Positions 1 to 8,657 are shown, counted from the stretch's first letter. The stretch: DNA of 29,346 nt from Porphyromonadaceae bacterium UBA7042 (GCA_002494015.1 DLAR01000042.1:1-29346); one strand, 5' to 3'. Made by a program: numbers and translations. Notes: generated by a model from the letters alone, not told the origin.

Positions 1-25
1 TTTGTTATGAAACGCCCTCTAAAAG

Positions 26-58
26 ATACGGGGATGACAACAACGCCATCCCCGGTAT
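26..58 (-). terminator. Probable terminator of the S9 peptidase gene
   Basis: A GC-rich hairpin lies 15 bases past the peptidase stop codon. The arms are ATACGGGGATG (26-36) and CATCCCCGGTAT (47-58), paired except for one bulged G. On the minus strand the hairpin is followed by TCTTTTAG, a short T-run, so the tail is weak. It probably ends the prs-peptidase transcript. Confidence 0.6.
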
Positions 59-72
59 ACAGATTATTTATC

Positions 73-2205
73 TTACTTTGTTTCAGTCGTTTCAGTTGCC
101 TCGGCTGTCTCGCCCGGTTTCAACCAGCGGTCAAACCAGCGGAAGAACAACCTTTGCCACATGATAGCGTTCTGCGGCTTCAGAATCCAGTGGTTTTCAT
201 CAGGGAAAATCACCATCTCGGCAGGGATTCCACGCAGTTTTGCGGCATTGAACGCCATCTCGCCTTGCGAAGAAAGAATGCGGTAGTCAAACTCGCCGTG
301 AGAAATCATAATCGGGGTATCCCACTTGTCAACATAGCGATGGGGCGACTGAGAGAACGTGCGCTGGGCAACCGCGTTGCTCTTGTCCCAGAACGGACCG
401 CCGAGATCCCAGTTGGCAAACCACATTTCCTCGGTTTCAAGATATTGCGCCTCGGTGTTGAAAATTCCGGCATGAGCAAGCAGCGCGGCAAATCGCTTTT
501 CATGGTTACCGGCAAGCCAGTAAACCGAGAAACCGCCATAGCTTGCGCCGGTAGCACCGATACGGCTGCCGTCGAGGGCGGGAACATTTGCCTTCATGTA
601 ATCAACCGCGCTCAGGTAGTCCTTCATGTTCTGACCGCCGTAATCACCCGAAATCTGAGCATTCCACTCGGTGCCGAAACCGGGAAGGCCGCGACGGTTG
701 GGAGCAATCACAAAGTATCCGTTGGCACCCATGAGAGCGAGGTTCCAACGACAGCTCCAGAACTGGCTGACAGCCTGCTGGGGGCCGCCCTGACAGTAAA
801 GCAATCCGGGATAAGTCTTGGTCGAGTCATAATCGGCAGGATAAACGAGCCATGTGCACATTTCCTTGCCGTCGGTGGTCGGAACCATCACTTTTTCAAC
901 GCGGGGCATCTTGACCGACGCAAGCAGTTCGGTGTTGACATTGGAAATCTGCTTGACTTCGCCGTTCTTTACGGTAAAGACCTCGTTGGGATAAAGCATT
1001 GAATGACGCAAGGTAACGAGAGTCTCGCTGTCGGCAGGAGCAAGCGCGGCATAGTCACACTGACCGTCGGCAACAACCGTCACCTCCTTGCTGTCTATGG
1101 AAATTGAGAAAATCGGAGTCACACCGTCTTTAGCCGCAAGGAAGTAAATCGACTTCCCGTCAGGATTCCAAGCGATAGCGTCGGCCGTATAATCCCAGTC
1201 TGCGGTAAGGTCGGTTTTCTCGCCTGTAGCGACATTCATAATGAAGATGCGGTTCTTGTCACTCTCATAGCCGTCATGTTCCATTGACAGCCATGCAACA
1301 TACTTGCCGTCGGGCGAGAACGCGGGGTTTGTATCATACCCCATCATTCCCTCGGTGAGGTTGCAGGTCGACGTGTCGACAAGATCATAGAGATAAAGAT
1401 CTGAATTGGTTGAAACAGCATATTCCATGCCGGTCTTTTTACGCGACACATATATAAGAGACTTGCTGTCGGGAGCCCATGCAAAAGACTCGACGCCGCC
1501 AAACGGTTTCATCGGGGCCTCATAAGGCTCCCCTTCCATGATGTCAACGGCATTGGAAATTGTCGATCCGTCAAAATCAGCCACAAAGGGATGCGGAATC
1601 TCAGTAACCCACTCATCCCAGTGCTTATACATGAGGTCATCGATAACACGGCCGGTTGCCTTGGGCAGATCGGGATAAATATCAGCGGCATCCTTGCTGT
1701 ACTTGACCGTGCCGATCAGGACGACATGTTTCTCGTCAGGTGAGAAAAGGAATCCTGCAACGCCTTTTTCGAGCGATGAAACAGCCTTGCGATTTGAGCC
1801 GTCGGCATCCATCACCCACACTTGGGGAACGCCGTCAACGGGGTAAATGAAAGCGATACGCTTGCCACCGTCAATCCACACGGCACCACTCTCGCTATTG
1901 GCGGTTTTGGTAATGCGTGTCAGATTTGAGCCGTCGACATCCATTACATAGAGGTCGTTGTTACTCTTGTTCTGCTCGACACTCTCGTAAGAGATTCCAA
2001 ACAGAATCTTTTTCCCGTCAGGTGACACCTTGACATCGCTCACACGGCCAAGAGCCTCAAGCGCGTCGATGTTGAACACCTCGCCTTGTGCAGCCTTATA
2101 CTCGGGACGATCAATGATTGTCCCCTCCTCCCCGGGTGCCGGGTTGGAACAGGCAAGAGTTGATGCAATCAGAGCCGACGCCATCAGATATTTGTAACCA
2201 TTCAT
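73..2205 (-). CDS. S9 family prolyl-oligopeptidase-type serine peptidase, exported
   Basis: The protein has 710 residues. An N-terminal beta-propeller of WD40-like/TolB-like repeats (phrases such as SPDGKK, SPDEKH, SPDGKYVAW) is followed by an alpha/beta-hydrolase domain from about residue 430. The nucleophile motif GASYGG places Ser555; Asp640 (GEFDYR) and His672 (DENHW) complete the expected triad. This matches the S9 (acylaminoacyl/dipeptidyl-peptidase-like) family in length and order; exact peptide specificity cannot be told. The N-terminus is a signal peptide ending near Cys19 (STLACSN), so it is probably a lipoprotein, although Thr rather than Leu at -3 makes the lipobox imperfect and signal peptidase I processing is possible. 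The gene starts 9 bases after the prs stop, so the two are probably co-transcribed. Likely role: degrading oligopeptides in the periplasm or at the cell surface. Confidence 0.93.
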   Translation of the reverse strand: MNGYKYLMASALIASTLACSNPAPGEEGTIIDRPEYKAAQGEVFNIDALEALGRVSDVKVSPDGKKILFGISYESVEQNKSNNDLYVMDVDGSNLTRITKTANSESGAVWIDGGKRIAFIYPVDGVPQVWVMDADGSNRKAVSSLEKGVAGFLFSPDEKHVVLIGTVKYSKDAADIYPDLPKATGRVIDDLMYKHWDEWVTEIPHPFVADFDGSTISNAVDIMEGEPYEAPMKPFGGVESFAWAPDSKSLIYVSRKKTGMEYAVSTNSDLYLYDLVDTSTCNLTEGMMGYDTNPAFSPDGKYVAWLSMEHDGYESDKNRIFIMNVATGEKTDLTADWDYTADAIAWNPDGKSIYFLAAKDGVTPIFSISIDSKEVTVVADGQCDYAALAPADSETLVTLRHSMLYPNEVFTVKNGEVKQISNVNTELLASVKMPRVEKVMVPTTDGKEMCTWLVYPADYDSTKTYPGLLYCQGGPQQAVSQFWSCRWNLALMGANGYFVIAPNRRGLPGFGTEWNAQISGDYGGQNMKDYLSAVDYMKANVPALDGSRIGATGASYGGFSVYWLAGNHEKRFAALLAHAGIFNTEAQYLETEEMWFANWDLGGPFWDKSNAVAQRTFSQSPHRYVDKWDTPIMISHGEFDYRILSSQGEMAFNAAKLRGIPAEMVIFPDENHWILKPQNAIMWQRLFFRWFDRWLKPGETAEATETTETK

Positions 2206-2214
2206 TGACTATCT

Positions 2215-3159
2215 TTATTTAATTAGATATTGAGAAGAGATAGACTCATTAGAGTGCACGCGACGTATTGTGTCAGCAAAAAGACGAGCCACCGACAGAA
2301 TCGTAGCCTTGCGGCATGACTTGTTGAAAGGTATCGAGTTGGTAAAAATCATCTCGGTCAACGCGCAGTTGTCAATGCGCTCCGATGCCGGGTCGCTTAA
2401 TATTGCATGAGAACACAGGGCACGCACCGACTTTGCTCCGTTTTCCATCATCAGGTTGGCAGCCTTGGTAATCGTGCCGGCGGTATCGACCATGTCATCA
2501 ACGAGGATGACGTTCTTGTCTTTGACATCACCGATGACAGTCATGGCTGCGACAACGTTTGCTTTTGCGCGCTGCTTGTGGCAGAGCACGAGAGGCACGT
2601 TAAGATATTTTGCGTATGAGTTGGCTCGTTTTGCGCCGCCCACGTCGGGAGTAGCGATAACGAGGTCGTCGAGGTTGAGCGACTGTATGTAGGGGATGAA
2701 CACCGACGATGCGTAAAGATGGTCGACCGGCACATCGAAGAATCCCTGAATTTGATCGGCATGGAGGTCCATTGTAATCACTCGGTCAACCCCTGCCGCC
2801 GAGAGAAGGTCGGCAACAAGTTTTGCAGCGATTGACACACGGGGTTTGTCCTTGCGGTCCTGACGCGCCCACCCAAAATAAGGGATGACTGCGATTGTCG
2901 ACTTGGCCGATGCGCGCTTGGCTGCGTCAATCATCAGCAGCAACTCCATGAGATTGTCAGTATTGGGGAACGTCGATTGAACGAGATATACCTCGCAACC
3001 GCGAATCGATTCCTCAAACGACACTTCAAACTCGCCGTCGGCAAAATACTGGATGTTCATCTTGCCGAGAGGCACATTGAGGTCTCGGCAGATCTCCTCG
3101 GCCATGTAATGAGACTTGGTTCCTGAAAACACCTTAAAAGGTGGAAGATTGTCTATCAT
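2215..3159 (-). CDS. prs: Ribose-phosphate pyrophosphokinase (PRPP synthetase)
   Basis: Makes PRPP from ribose 5-phosphate and ATP, feeding purine, pyrimidine, NAD, His and Trp synthesis in the cytoplasm. The start used here (ATG at 3159) gives 314 residues beginning MIDNLPPFKVFSG, the usual length for the class I enzyme. Visible hallmarks are the ATP-site stretch FGWARQDRKDKPR, the TMDLHADQIQGFFD metal/PRPP-loop region and the PRPP-binding VDDMVDTAGT. A longer frame opening at a TTG (3195) was rejected because that codon lies inside the -7 promoter box (3193-3200). The S9 peptidase gene follows closely, a pairing with no obvious metabolic logic. Identification is very secure. Confidence 0.97.
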   Translation of the reverse strand: MIDNLPPFKVFSGTKSHYMAEEICRDLNVPLGKMNIQYFADGEFEVSFEESIRGCEVYLVQSTFPNTDNLMELLLMIDAAKRASAKSTIAVIPYFGWARQDRKDKPRVSIAAKLVADLLSAAGVDRVITMDLHADQIQGFFDVPVDHLYASSVFIPYIQSLNLDDLVIATPDVGGAKRANSYAKYLNVPLVLCHKQRAKANVVAAMTVIGDVKDKNVILVDDMVDTAGTITKAANLMMENGAKSVRALCSHAILSDPASERIDNCALTEMIFTNSIPFNKSCRKATILSVARLFADTIRRVHSNESISSQYLIK

Positions 3160-3192
3160 AATCTTATTATGGAGGTGATGTAAACGATGGTG

Positions 3193-3200
3193 CAAAGGTA
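3193..3200 (-). promoter_or_regulatory. Promoter -7 box for prs
   Basis: Minus-strand TACCTTTG followed by CA, a perfect TAnnTTTG Bacteroidota -7 box, about 33 bases before the prs ATG. The -33 TTG expected 20 bases upstream is not present (TAT instead). The box decides the start codon of prs, because the longer TTG-initiated frame would begin inside it. Confidence 0.65.
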
Positions 3201-3284
3201 CGAATTATAATCTTTAATTCATAGTTTTTAACACATTGTTTTAAATCCTGAATGCTATTTTTAGGCTAAAGACAGTTGCTTAAA

Positions 3285-5027
3285 CTATTTAGCTCGCGGC
3301 GCGCGTGGCGTGCGTCCCGGGTTTTTCGCGACAGGGGCCACGTTTTTGTGCCTGAAACGCCACACAACCGCATCATACGGCCCGATAAACGTATCAAACG
3401 TTTTTCCTGAAGAAACATGTTTTTCCGAAGACTCGCCACTCAGTAACTCCGCGGCCACCACGTCACCTTCGGGAATATTAAGCATTTCAAATGCGTGGCG
3501 GGGGATATTGATGGCCAGATCGCATGACGAATCCGAGAAGTTGACTGCGACAAGGGCCGTTTCTCCGTCACAGGAGCGCAAAAACACATATTGACGATGA
3601 GGATTGAGGGTGGGATTCTGATAATTGACATACATCAAGTCAAAAAAGCGGCCCTTGGCAATGGCTTTTTCGGTATTGCAGATAGACAGGATTGTCGCAT
3701 ACTTGTTGCGCAGCCACTTCTCGCGGGGGGTCAGGCGCGACATATCACACCGGCCCTCGTCATACCACCGGCGCAAAGTCGCCACGCTCCAGTAATCAAA
3801 TATAGTCGTGCGTCCGTCATACCCGCTATAACCCTCGGCATCAGTCGCCTGCTCGCCGAGTTCCTGTCCCGAATATATCATCATCGGGCCGGTCGAAAAC
3901 ATCGAGCTGACCACAAGCGACGGGATGACTTTGGCAGGGTCGCCGGCATAAAAACGCGACCCGAAACGCTGTTCGTCGTGATTTTCAAGAAAGTTAAGCA
4001 GATGCGGGCCAAGGCCGTCAACACGCTGCCAGCAATTGGTAAGCGTGGCTGCCGAGAAATTATTGCACTGGATGCCGCGGAGCGTGTCATAAAGATTGAC
4101 CTTGTCATACAGGTAGTCAAATCCACCTTTAGTAATAAAGTCGCGATATATGTTGACATCATACAGCTCGGCGATAAATTTCACATGAGGATAATGGTCC
4201 TTAACATTAGGAATTGCCCACTGCCAGAATTCAAGAGGGACCATGTGTACCATGTCGCAACGGAATCCGTCGACTCCTTTCGATGCCCAGAACCGCAAGA
4301 TATTCAGCATCTTGAACCATGTGTCGGGAATCGGGTCAAAATGGCGAGTCCCGTCTCCGTAGTCCACGCCATAATTAAGCTTGACCGTATCATACCAGTT
4401 GTTTACTCCGGCAAAAGCCGAAAAACAGTCGTCACCCGACGCTTTTGCCGGAAACTCGACATAGGCGTTCTTCCCTGTTCCGAGATCAACCTGCGGGGCA
4501 AAAAGCTGGCGGGGTATATAATAATAATTGTTGTCGCGGCCGAAAAAGAGCGACGGGTCATCTCCGTCGCCAAGATCTTTGATTCCCTCAGGCTTGGCAT
4601 CCGAATAGTAGCGTCGGGCGGTATGATTGGGCACAAAATCGATTATGACATCAAGACCGGCATCATGGGTGCGGGCCACGAGCGCCTCGAATTCGGCCAT
4701 GCGGTTTGGGACATCCTCGGCAATATCAGGGTCGATGTCATAGTAATCCTTGATTGCGTAGGGAGACCCGGCATTCCCCTTCACAACATAGGGATTGTCA
4801 GGAATTATACCGTATTTTGAGTAATCGGTTTTGGTGGCATGCTCGATTACGCCGGTGTACCACACATGAGTAACGCCCAATTCCTTAATCGACTCAAGGA
4901 CTTTAGGGGTAATCAGGTTCATTTTCCCCGAGCCATTCTGGGCATACGTCCCGTTAGGAATACAGCGCGGGTTGGCGTTTGTGAATATGCGTGGGAAAAG
5001 TTGATAAATAATCGGTTTGCAATTCAT
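3285..5027 (-). CDS. GH13 alpha-amylase family glycoside hydrolase, cytoplasmic
   Basis: The 580-residue protein is a GH13 (beta/alpha)8-barrel enzyme. All four conserved regions are present: DFVPNH at 130-135, GFRCD with the nucleophile Asp258, FIAE with acid/base Glu287, and ENHD with Asp351. A C-terminal beta domain follows from about residue 470. There is no signal peptide (start MNCKPIIYQLFPR), so it probably acts in the cytoplasm on maltodextrins or glycogen-derived alpha-glucans. The distinctive N-terminus (YQLFPRIF, then a helical segment and THVWYTGVIEHAT) is typical of an uncharacterised Bacteroidales alpha-amylase-like subgroup; substrate and hydrolysis versus transfer cannot be settled from sequence. 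The C-terminus is Arg/Lys/Pro-rich (NPGRTPRAPRAK). It starts 5 bases after the patatin gene stop, so it is the second gene of an operon. Confidence 0.93.
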   Translation of the reverse strand: MNCKPIIYQLFPRIFTNANPRCIPNGTYAQNGSGKMNLITPKVLESIKELGVTHVWYTGVIEHATKTDYSKYGIIPDNPYVVKGNAGSPYAIKDYYDIDPDIAEDVPNRMAEFEALVARTHDAGLDVIIDFVPNHTARRYYSDAKPEGIKDLGDGDDPSLFFGRDNNYYYIPRQLFAPQVDLGTGKNAYVEFPAKASGDDCFSAFAGVNNWYDTVKLNYGVDYGDGTRHFDPIPDTWFKMLNILRFWASKGVDGFRCDMVHMVPLEFWQWAIPNVKDHYPHVKFIAELYDVNIYRDFITKGGFDYLYDKVNLYDTLRGIQCNNFSAATLTNCWQRVDGLGPHLLNFLENHDEQRFGSRFYAGDPAKVIPSLVVSSMFSTGPMMIYSGQELGEQATDAEGYSGYDGRTTIFDYWSVATLRRWYDEGRCDMSRLTPREKWLRNKYATILSICNTEKAIAKGRFFDLMYVNYQNPTLNPHRQYVFLRSCDGETALVAVNFSDSSCDLAINIPRHAFEMLNIPEGDVVAAELLSGESSEKHVSSGKTFDTFIGPYDAVVWRFRHKNVAPVAKNPGRTPRAPRAK

Positions 5028-5032
5028 ATTTT

Positions 5033-5887
5033 TTATGATTTAAGGGAGAAAAACGACGATGAAGTCCCTTCTCGTCTTTTGCGGGCCGCAATCACATCGG
5101 GATGCGTGAATCCGTTTTCTTGCAATGCAGTCATTGTAGCTGCATATCCGGCATGGAACACCCGCTTGATTTCTCTAAGATTAAACACTTTATAAGACGC
5201 TATATCTGACACCTGTATAGCAAGGTCACACAGTTTCATGTCAGGGATGGCGTTTGTTTTGGCCATAAGGTCGTATGTGCGGTGTGCCACCTCCATTATA
5301 GTCTTGGGTTTTCCGCGCCTCGGCATAGGGCTGCAGTTTATCCCTATGAGATACTTGCACTTGTCTCGCAACGCCCACGACGGAAGATTGTGCAGCACTC
5401 CGCCGTCGACATAGGTCGTCCCGTCAATCTTGACCGGTTTGAATATAATAGGAATAGAGCAAGATGCAGCTACCCGCTCGGCTATCGCGCCGCTTGTAAA
5501 ACCGACCGGCACACCGTTGTCAAGGTCGGTGGCGCAAATGACTGCCGGTAACGGCAACTGTTCTATATTCTCGTAAGGGATATTTTTGCGTAAGAATTTC
5601 TTAAACCCGTCCATAGAGAAGAACCCGTCATGAGGAACCCCGATTTCGGCAAAATCGGTAAACTTTATGCCCGAAAACAATTCCAGTATTTTGTCAGGGT
5701 CATTGCCTCCCGCATAAAGCGCGGTGACGACCGACCCCGCACTCACGCCGGCGACAATGTCGGGTTTCAACCCCATTTCAGCAAGGGCCTTCAACGCCCC
5801 CGCATGGGCAAATCCACGGGCACCGCCCCCGCTGAGGGCAACCCCGAGCTTATAAGGCTTGGATGAAAAATTAAACACATTAAGCAT
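5033..5887 (-). CDS. Patatin-like phospholipase (RssA/YchK type)
   Basis: Patatin-fold serine acyl hydrolase of 284 residues with the Ser-Asp dyad. It has the oxyanion loop SGGGARG (19-25), the nucleophile GVSAGS (Ser49) and the DGG motif (Asp161). No signal peptide or extra barrel domain is present, so it resembles the small cytoplasmic RssA-like class rather than the large secreted PlpD class. The natural acyl substrate is unknown. I chose ATG 5887 because the domain begins within 13 residues of it. A longer frame from an ATG at 5953 would read through the promoter at 5896-5926 and adds 22 unrelated residues. The GH13 gene follows 5 bases later. The -7 box ends only 8 bases before this ATG, so the message would be nearly leaderless. 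Confidence 0.92.
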   Translation of the reverse strand: MLNVFNFSSKPYKLGVALSGGGARGFAHAGALKALAEMGLKPDIVAGVSAGSVVTALYAGGNDPDKILELFSGIKFTDFAEIGVPHDGFFSMDGFKKFLRKNIPYENIEQLPLPAVICATDLDNGVPVGFTSGAIAERVAASCSIPIIFKPVKIDGTTYVDGGVLHNLPSWALRDKCKYLIGINCSPMPRRGKPKTIMEVAHRTYDLMAKTNAIPDMKLCDLAIQVSDIASYKVFNLREIKRVFHAGYAATMTALQENGFTHPDVIAARKRREGTSSSFFSLKS

Positions 5888-5895
5888 CGCGGGTG

Positions 5896-5926
5896 CAAAG
5901 ATAACGTTTTTTTCGCGCCTCTGCAA
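5896..5926 (-). promoter_or_regulatory. Promoter of the patatin-GH13 operon
   Basis: Minus-strand TATCTTTG (-7 box, 5896-5903) is preceded by TTG (5924-5926) at exactly 20 bases, the Bacteroidota vegetative promoter layout. Only CACCCGCG separates the box from the ATG. Confidence 0.75.
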
Positions 5927-5995
5927 TATATTTTGCGACCCGGCATCATCCATGATACTATTTTACCCAATTGTGTCTAATATCTTGTCAATAAC

Positions 5996-6026
5996 TTGGT
6001 TTTATATAAACTTTATATTATTTTTG
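5996..6026 (+). promoter_or_regulatory. Promoter of the alpha-galactosidase gene
   Basis: TTG (5996-5998), 20 bases, then TATTTTTG (6019-6026), a clean Bacteroidota promoter. The transcript would carry a leader of about 90 bases before the ATG at 6121. It is divergent from the patatin promoter about 70 bases away. Confidence 0.72.
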
Positions 6027-6048
6027 TAGTTGAAAAGTCGACAACAAC

Positions 6049-6067
6049 TGAGACCCGGCAGGTCTCA
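6049..6067 (+). promoter_or_regulatory. Stem-loop in the alpha-galactosidase 5' leader
   Basis: Perfect 7-bp stem TGAGACC / GGTCTCA with a 5-base loop (CGGCA). It lies between the promoter and the start codon, so it would be in the mRNA leader; it could equally be a DNA operator. A weaker AGTTG/CAACT pairing (6028-6032 with 6045-6049) sits just upstream. There is no T-run after it, so it is not a simple attenuator. Confidence 0.45.
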
Positions 6068-6120
6068 TACCATGAAACGATTGCTCGACACTCATTATCT
6101 AACCACTTCAAAACCTGAAA

Positions 6121-8337
6121 ATGAAATTCTATAAACCGCTATCTACCGTGATTCTGATGTCGGGACTCGTTTTCGCTCTGCCGCTCAAAGCTGAAATCGT
6201 AAACCTCTCGACTCCTTCAACTTCGCTTGTACTCGACGCAGAAAAAGGAGGGCCGTTCCGCTTCCTTTATTACGGCGACAAAATCTCAGCATCTGACATC
6301 GCCAACCTTGCATCAGCCGGCACGGCGAACCGCGATGCTTATCCCGTCTACGGCAACTATCCGCAAGGCGAAGCCGCCCTTAGCGTCACCCATCCCGACG
6401 GAAACATGACCCTTGACATGGAAGTCGCCGACATAAAGACATCTGCCAATGAGGCCGACGGCTCGACTGTCACCACTGTATCGATGCGCGACAAGTCTTA
6501 CCCCATTTCTCTCGACATCAATTATCGCACATGGCCGGAGGAAGACGTAATCGAGACATGGGTGGATATCACAAACAACGGGAAAGGAACGGTCACTTTG
6601 AATCGGTTCATGTCAGGCTATCTTCCTGTCCGTTACGGGGACGTGTGGCTGTCGTCACTCTATGGTTCTTGGGCCAACGAGGGGCGCCTCAATCAGGAGC
6701 CGCTGCGACACGGTGTCAAAATGATCAAAAATAAAGACGGAGTCCGCAATTCCCACACATCCCACGCTGAAATTATGCTGTCGCTCGACGGGAAACCGAT
6801 GGAAAACACCGGTCGCACAATCGGCGCAGCCCTGTGTTACAGCGGCAACTACAAGCTGTTCATTGACACCGACGACAGCAATTACCACCATCTGTTTGCC
6901 GGCATAAACGAGGAAAACTCGGCCTACAACCTGAAAAAAGGAGAAACATTTTCCACCCCGGCTCTCGCGCTGACATTCAGTGACGAAGGTCTGAGCGGAG
7001 CAAGCCGTAATTTCCACCGCTGGGGCCGCAACCACCGTCTCGCCAACGGAAACGAGCTTCGCAAGATTCTGCTCAACTCGTGGGAGGGTGTCTACTTTGA
7101 CATAAACGAGGAAGGCATGGCGCAGATGATGAAAGACATCGCCTCGATGGGCGGCGAACTGTTTGTCATGGATGACGGATGGTTTGGCGACAAATACTAC
7201 CGCGACAACGATTCGGCATCGCTCGGAGACTGGACGGTCGACACCCGCAAACTGCCTCACGGCATTCAGGGCCTCGTTGACGAAGCCGAGAAAAACGGTA
7301 TTAAATTCGGCATTTGGATTGAGCCGGAGATGACCAACTCACGCAGCCGTCTCTACGAGGAACATCCCGAATACATCATCAAAGCCGAAAACCGAGACAT
7401 AGTCGAAGGCCGAGGCGGGACACAGCTCGTTCTCGACCTTGCCAACCCCAAAGTTCAAGACCTCGTGTTCAATGTCGTTGACACGCTTATGACCAAGTAC
7501 CCCCTCATTGACTACATCAAGTGGGATGCCAACGCCCCCATAATGCAACACGGCTCCCAGTACCTTACACGCGACAACCAAAGCCATCTTTACATCGACT
7601 ATCACAAGGGATTTGAAAAGGTTCTTGACCGCATCCGCGCCAAATACCCCGATGTCACGATACAGGCTTGCGCGAGTGGAGGCGGACGCGCCAACTGGGG
7701 TGTACTCCCGTGGTTTGACGAATTCTGGGTAAGCGACAACACCGACGCGCTCCAGCGTGTCTACATGCAATGGGGAACATCTTATTTCTTCCCCGCAGTC
7801 GCAATGGCGTCGCACATCTCAGCCGCCCCCAATCATCAGACATTCCGCACGATACCATTGAAATATCGTACCGATGTCGCTATGAGTGGTCGTCTCGGCA
7901 TGGAAATACAACCCAAAAACATGACCGACGAAGAAAAAGACTTCTGCCGTCGCGCAATCAACACCTACAAGGAAATACGCCCCACCGTCCAGCAAGGCGA
8001 CATATACCGTCTGCTGTCCCCCTATGACAACCTCGGCGCGGCATCACTCATGTATGTCTCACCCCGGAAAGACGATGCTGTATATTACTGGTGGAAAACC
8101 GAGACATTTGTCAACCAGCAACTCCCCCGTGTAAAAATGGCCGGCCTTGACCCCGACAAAACCTACACTGTTACCGAGTTGAACCGCATTGACAACACCC
8201 CTCTCCCCTACGAAGGCAAATCATTCACCGGACGATTCCTTATGGACAACGGCCTTGAAATGCCGCTCGACCACAATGTCGATTACCACAAACGCAATGA
8301 CTACGCATCACGCATATTAAGACTTAAAGCAAATTAA
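6121..8337 (+). CDS. GH36 alpha-galactosidase, exported
   Basis: The 738-residue protein matches the GH36 melibiase/raffinase family. An N-terminal signal peptide (to about Ala24, PLKA/E) is followed by a beta-sandwich domain to about 310, the catalytic barrel (DDGWFG at 351-356, IKWD with nucleophile Asp469, CASGGGR at 517-523, WVSDNTD with acid/base Asp539) and a C-terminal beta domain. The 70-residue spacing between the two catalytic Asp residues agrees with characterised GH36 enzymes. It probably releases alpha-1,6-galactose from raffinose-family oligosaccharides or galactomannan side chains in the periplasm. It stands alone, with its own promoter and terminator; there is no SusC/SusD pair nearby, so it is not part of a classic polysaccharide-utilisation locus in this window. 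Confidence 0.95.
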   Translation: MKFYKPLSTVILMSGLVFALPLKAEIVNLSTPSTSLVLDAEKGGPFRFLYYGDKISASDIANLASAGTANRDAYPVYGNYPQGEAALSVTHPDGNMTLDMEVADIKTSANEADGSTVTTVSMRDKSYPISLDINYRTWPEEDVIETWVDITNNGKGTVTLNRFMSGYLPVRYGDVWLSSLYGSWANEGRLNQEPLRHGVKMIKNKDGVRNSHTSHAEIMLSLDGKPMENTGRTIGAALCYSGNYKLFIDTDDSNYHHLFAGINEENSAYNLKKGETFSTPALALTFSDEGLSGASRNFHRWGRNHRLANGNELRKILLNSWEGVYFDINEEGMAQMMKDIASMGGELFVMDDGWFGDKYYRDNDSASLGDWTVDTRKLPHGIQGLVDEAEKNGIKFGIWIEPEMTNSRSRLYEEHPEYIIKAENRDIVEGRGGTQLVLDLANPKVQDLVFNVVDTLMTKYPLIDYIKWDANAPIMQHGSQYLTRDNQSHLYIDYHKGFEKVLDRIRAKYPDVTIQACASGGGRANWGVLPWFDEFWVSDNTDALQRVYMQWGTSYFFPAVAMASHISAAPNHQTFRTIPLKYRTDVAMSGRLGMEIQPKNMTDEEKDFCRRAINTYKEIRPTVQQGDIYRLLSPYDNLGAASLMYVSPRKDDAVYYWWKTETFVNQQLPRVKMAGLDPDKTYTVTELNRIDNTPLPYEGKSFTGRFLMDNGLEMPLDHNVDYHKRNDYASRILRLKAN

Positions 8338-8394
8338 AGTTCACTACAAACCAACAATTTACGCTTCTTATCGAGTTATCCAATCTAAGGTAAA

Positions 8395-8436
8395 AGGACT
8401 GCCACGGTGTGATGCCGCAGGCAGTCCTGTTTTTTT
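8395..8436 (+). terminator. Rho-independent terminator of the alpha-galactosidase gene
   Basis: Perfect 9-bp stem AGGACTGCC (8395-8403) / GGCAGTCCT (8420-8428), with an inner CGG/CCG pairing, followed by GTTTTTTT. It sits 57 bases after the stop codon. Textbook intrinsic terminator. Confidence 0.9.
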
Positions 8437-8446
8437 ATATTAGCTC

Positions 8447-8533
8447 TTAGAGTATGTTTACTTTTGCCCCATTTTAAGATTTAGAGAAAAGGGCTGTAAC
8501 GATTTCATAAAGTTAAAAGTAAACACACTCTAA
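8447..8533. repeat. 87-bp inverted-repeat element, 19-bp arms (possible MITE-like or RNA structure)
   Basis: The arms TTAGAGTATGTTTACTTTT (8447-8465) and AAAAGTAAACACACTCTAA (8515-8533) are complementary at 18 of 19 positions, with one A/C mismatch. They enclose 49 bases containing a further GCCC/GGGC pairing. There is no coding frame and no T-run after it. It lies in the 320-base gap 8338-8657, which otherwise holds the terminator at 8395, a small stem TTTCTTC/GAAGAAA (8574-8593) and the promoter of the next gene. The long arms with a short unrelated interior suggest a non-autonomous mobile element or repeat family. No clear target-site duplication was found. Confidence 0.6.
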
Positions 8534-8609
8534 ATATAGTGTGCATTGCCATAAGAATGAGGTGCTGATTGTATTTCTTCTTTTTTGAAGAAAGCGACAT
8601 TATCGCATC

Positions 8610-8638
8610 TTGACCGGCATCATCATGTAGTATATTTG
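8610..8638 (+). promoter_or_regulatory. Promoter of the small unknown gene at 8658
   Basis: TTG (8610-8612), 18 bases, TATATTTG (8631-8638), then CA. It is 19 bases before the ATG. Its presence is the main argument that the small gene downstream is expressed. Confidence 0.65.
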
Positions 8639-8657
8639 CAGAAAAAATACTACAACA

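Noticed and set aside
3160..3195. N-terminal extension of prs from a TTG codon
   Set aside because: The TTG lies inside the -7 promoter box and the added residues are His-rich and unlike PRPP synthetases.
3265..3293. GCTAAA/TTTAGC pairing around the GH13 stop as a terminator
   Set aside because: Only six AT-rich pairs with a long loop; the tail is not a convincing T-run, so I could not support it.
3591..4820. Long open frame (409 codons) opposite the GH13 gene
   Set aside because: The GH13 frame has all catalytic motifs; this antisense frame shows no recognisable domain and is a by-product of codon use.
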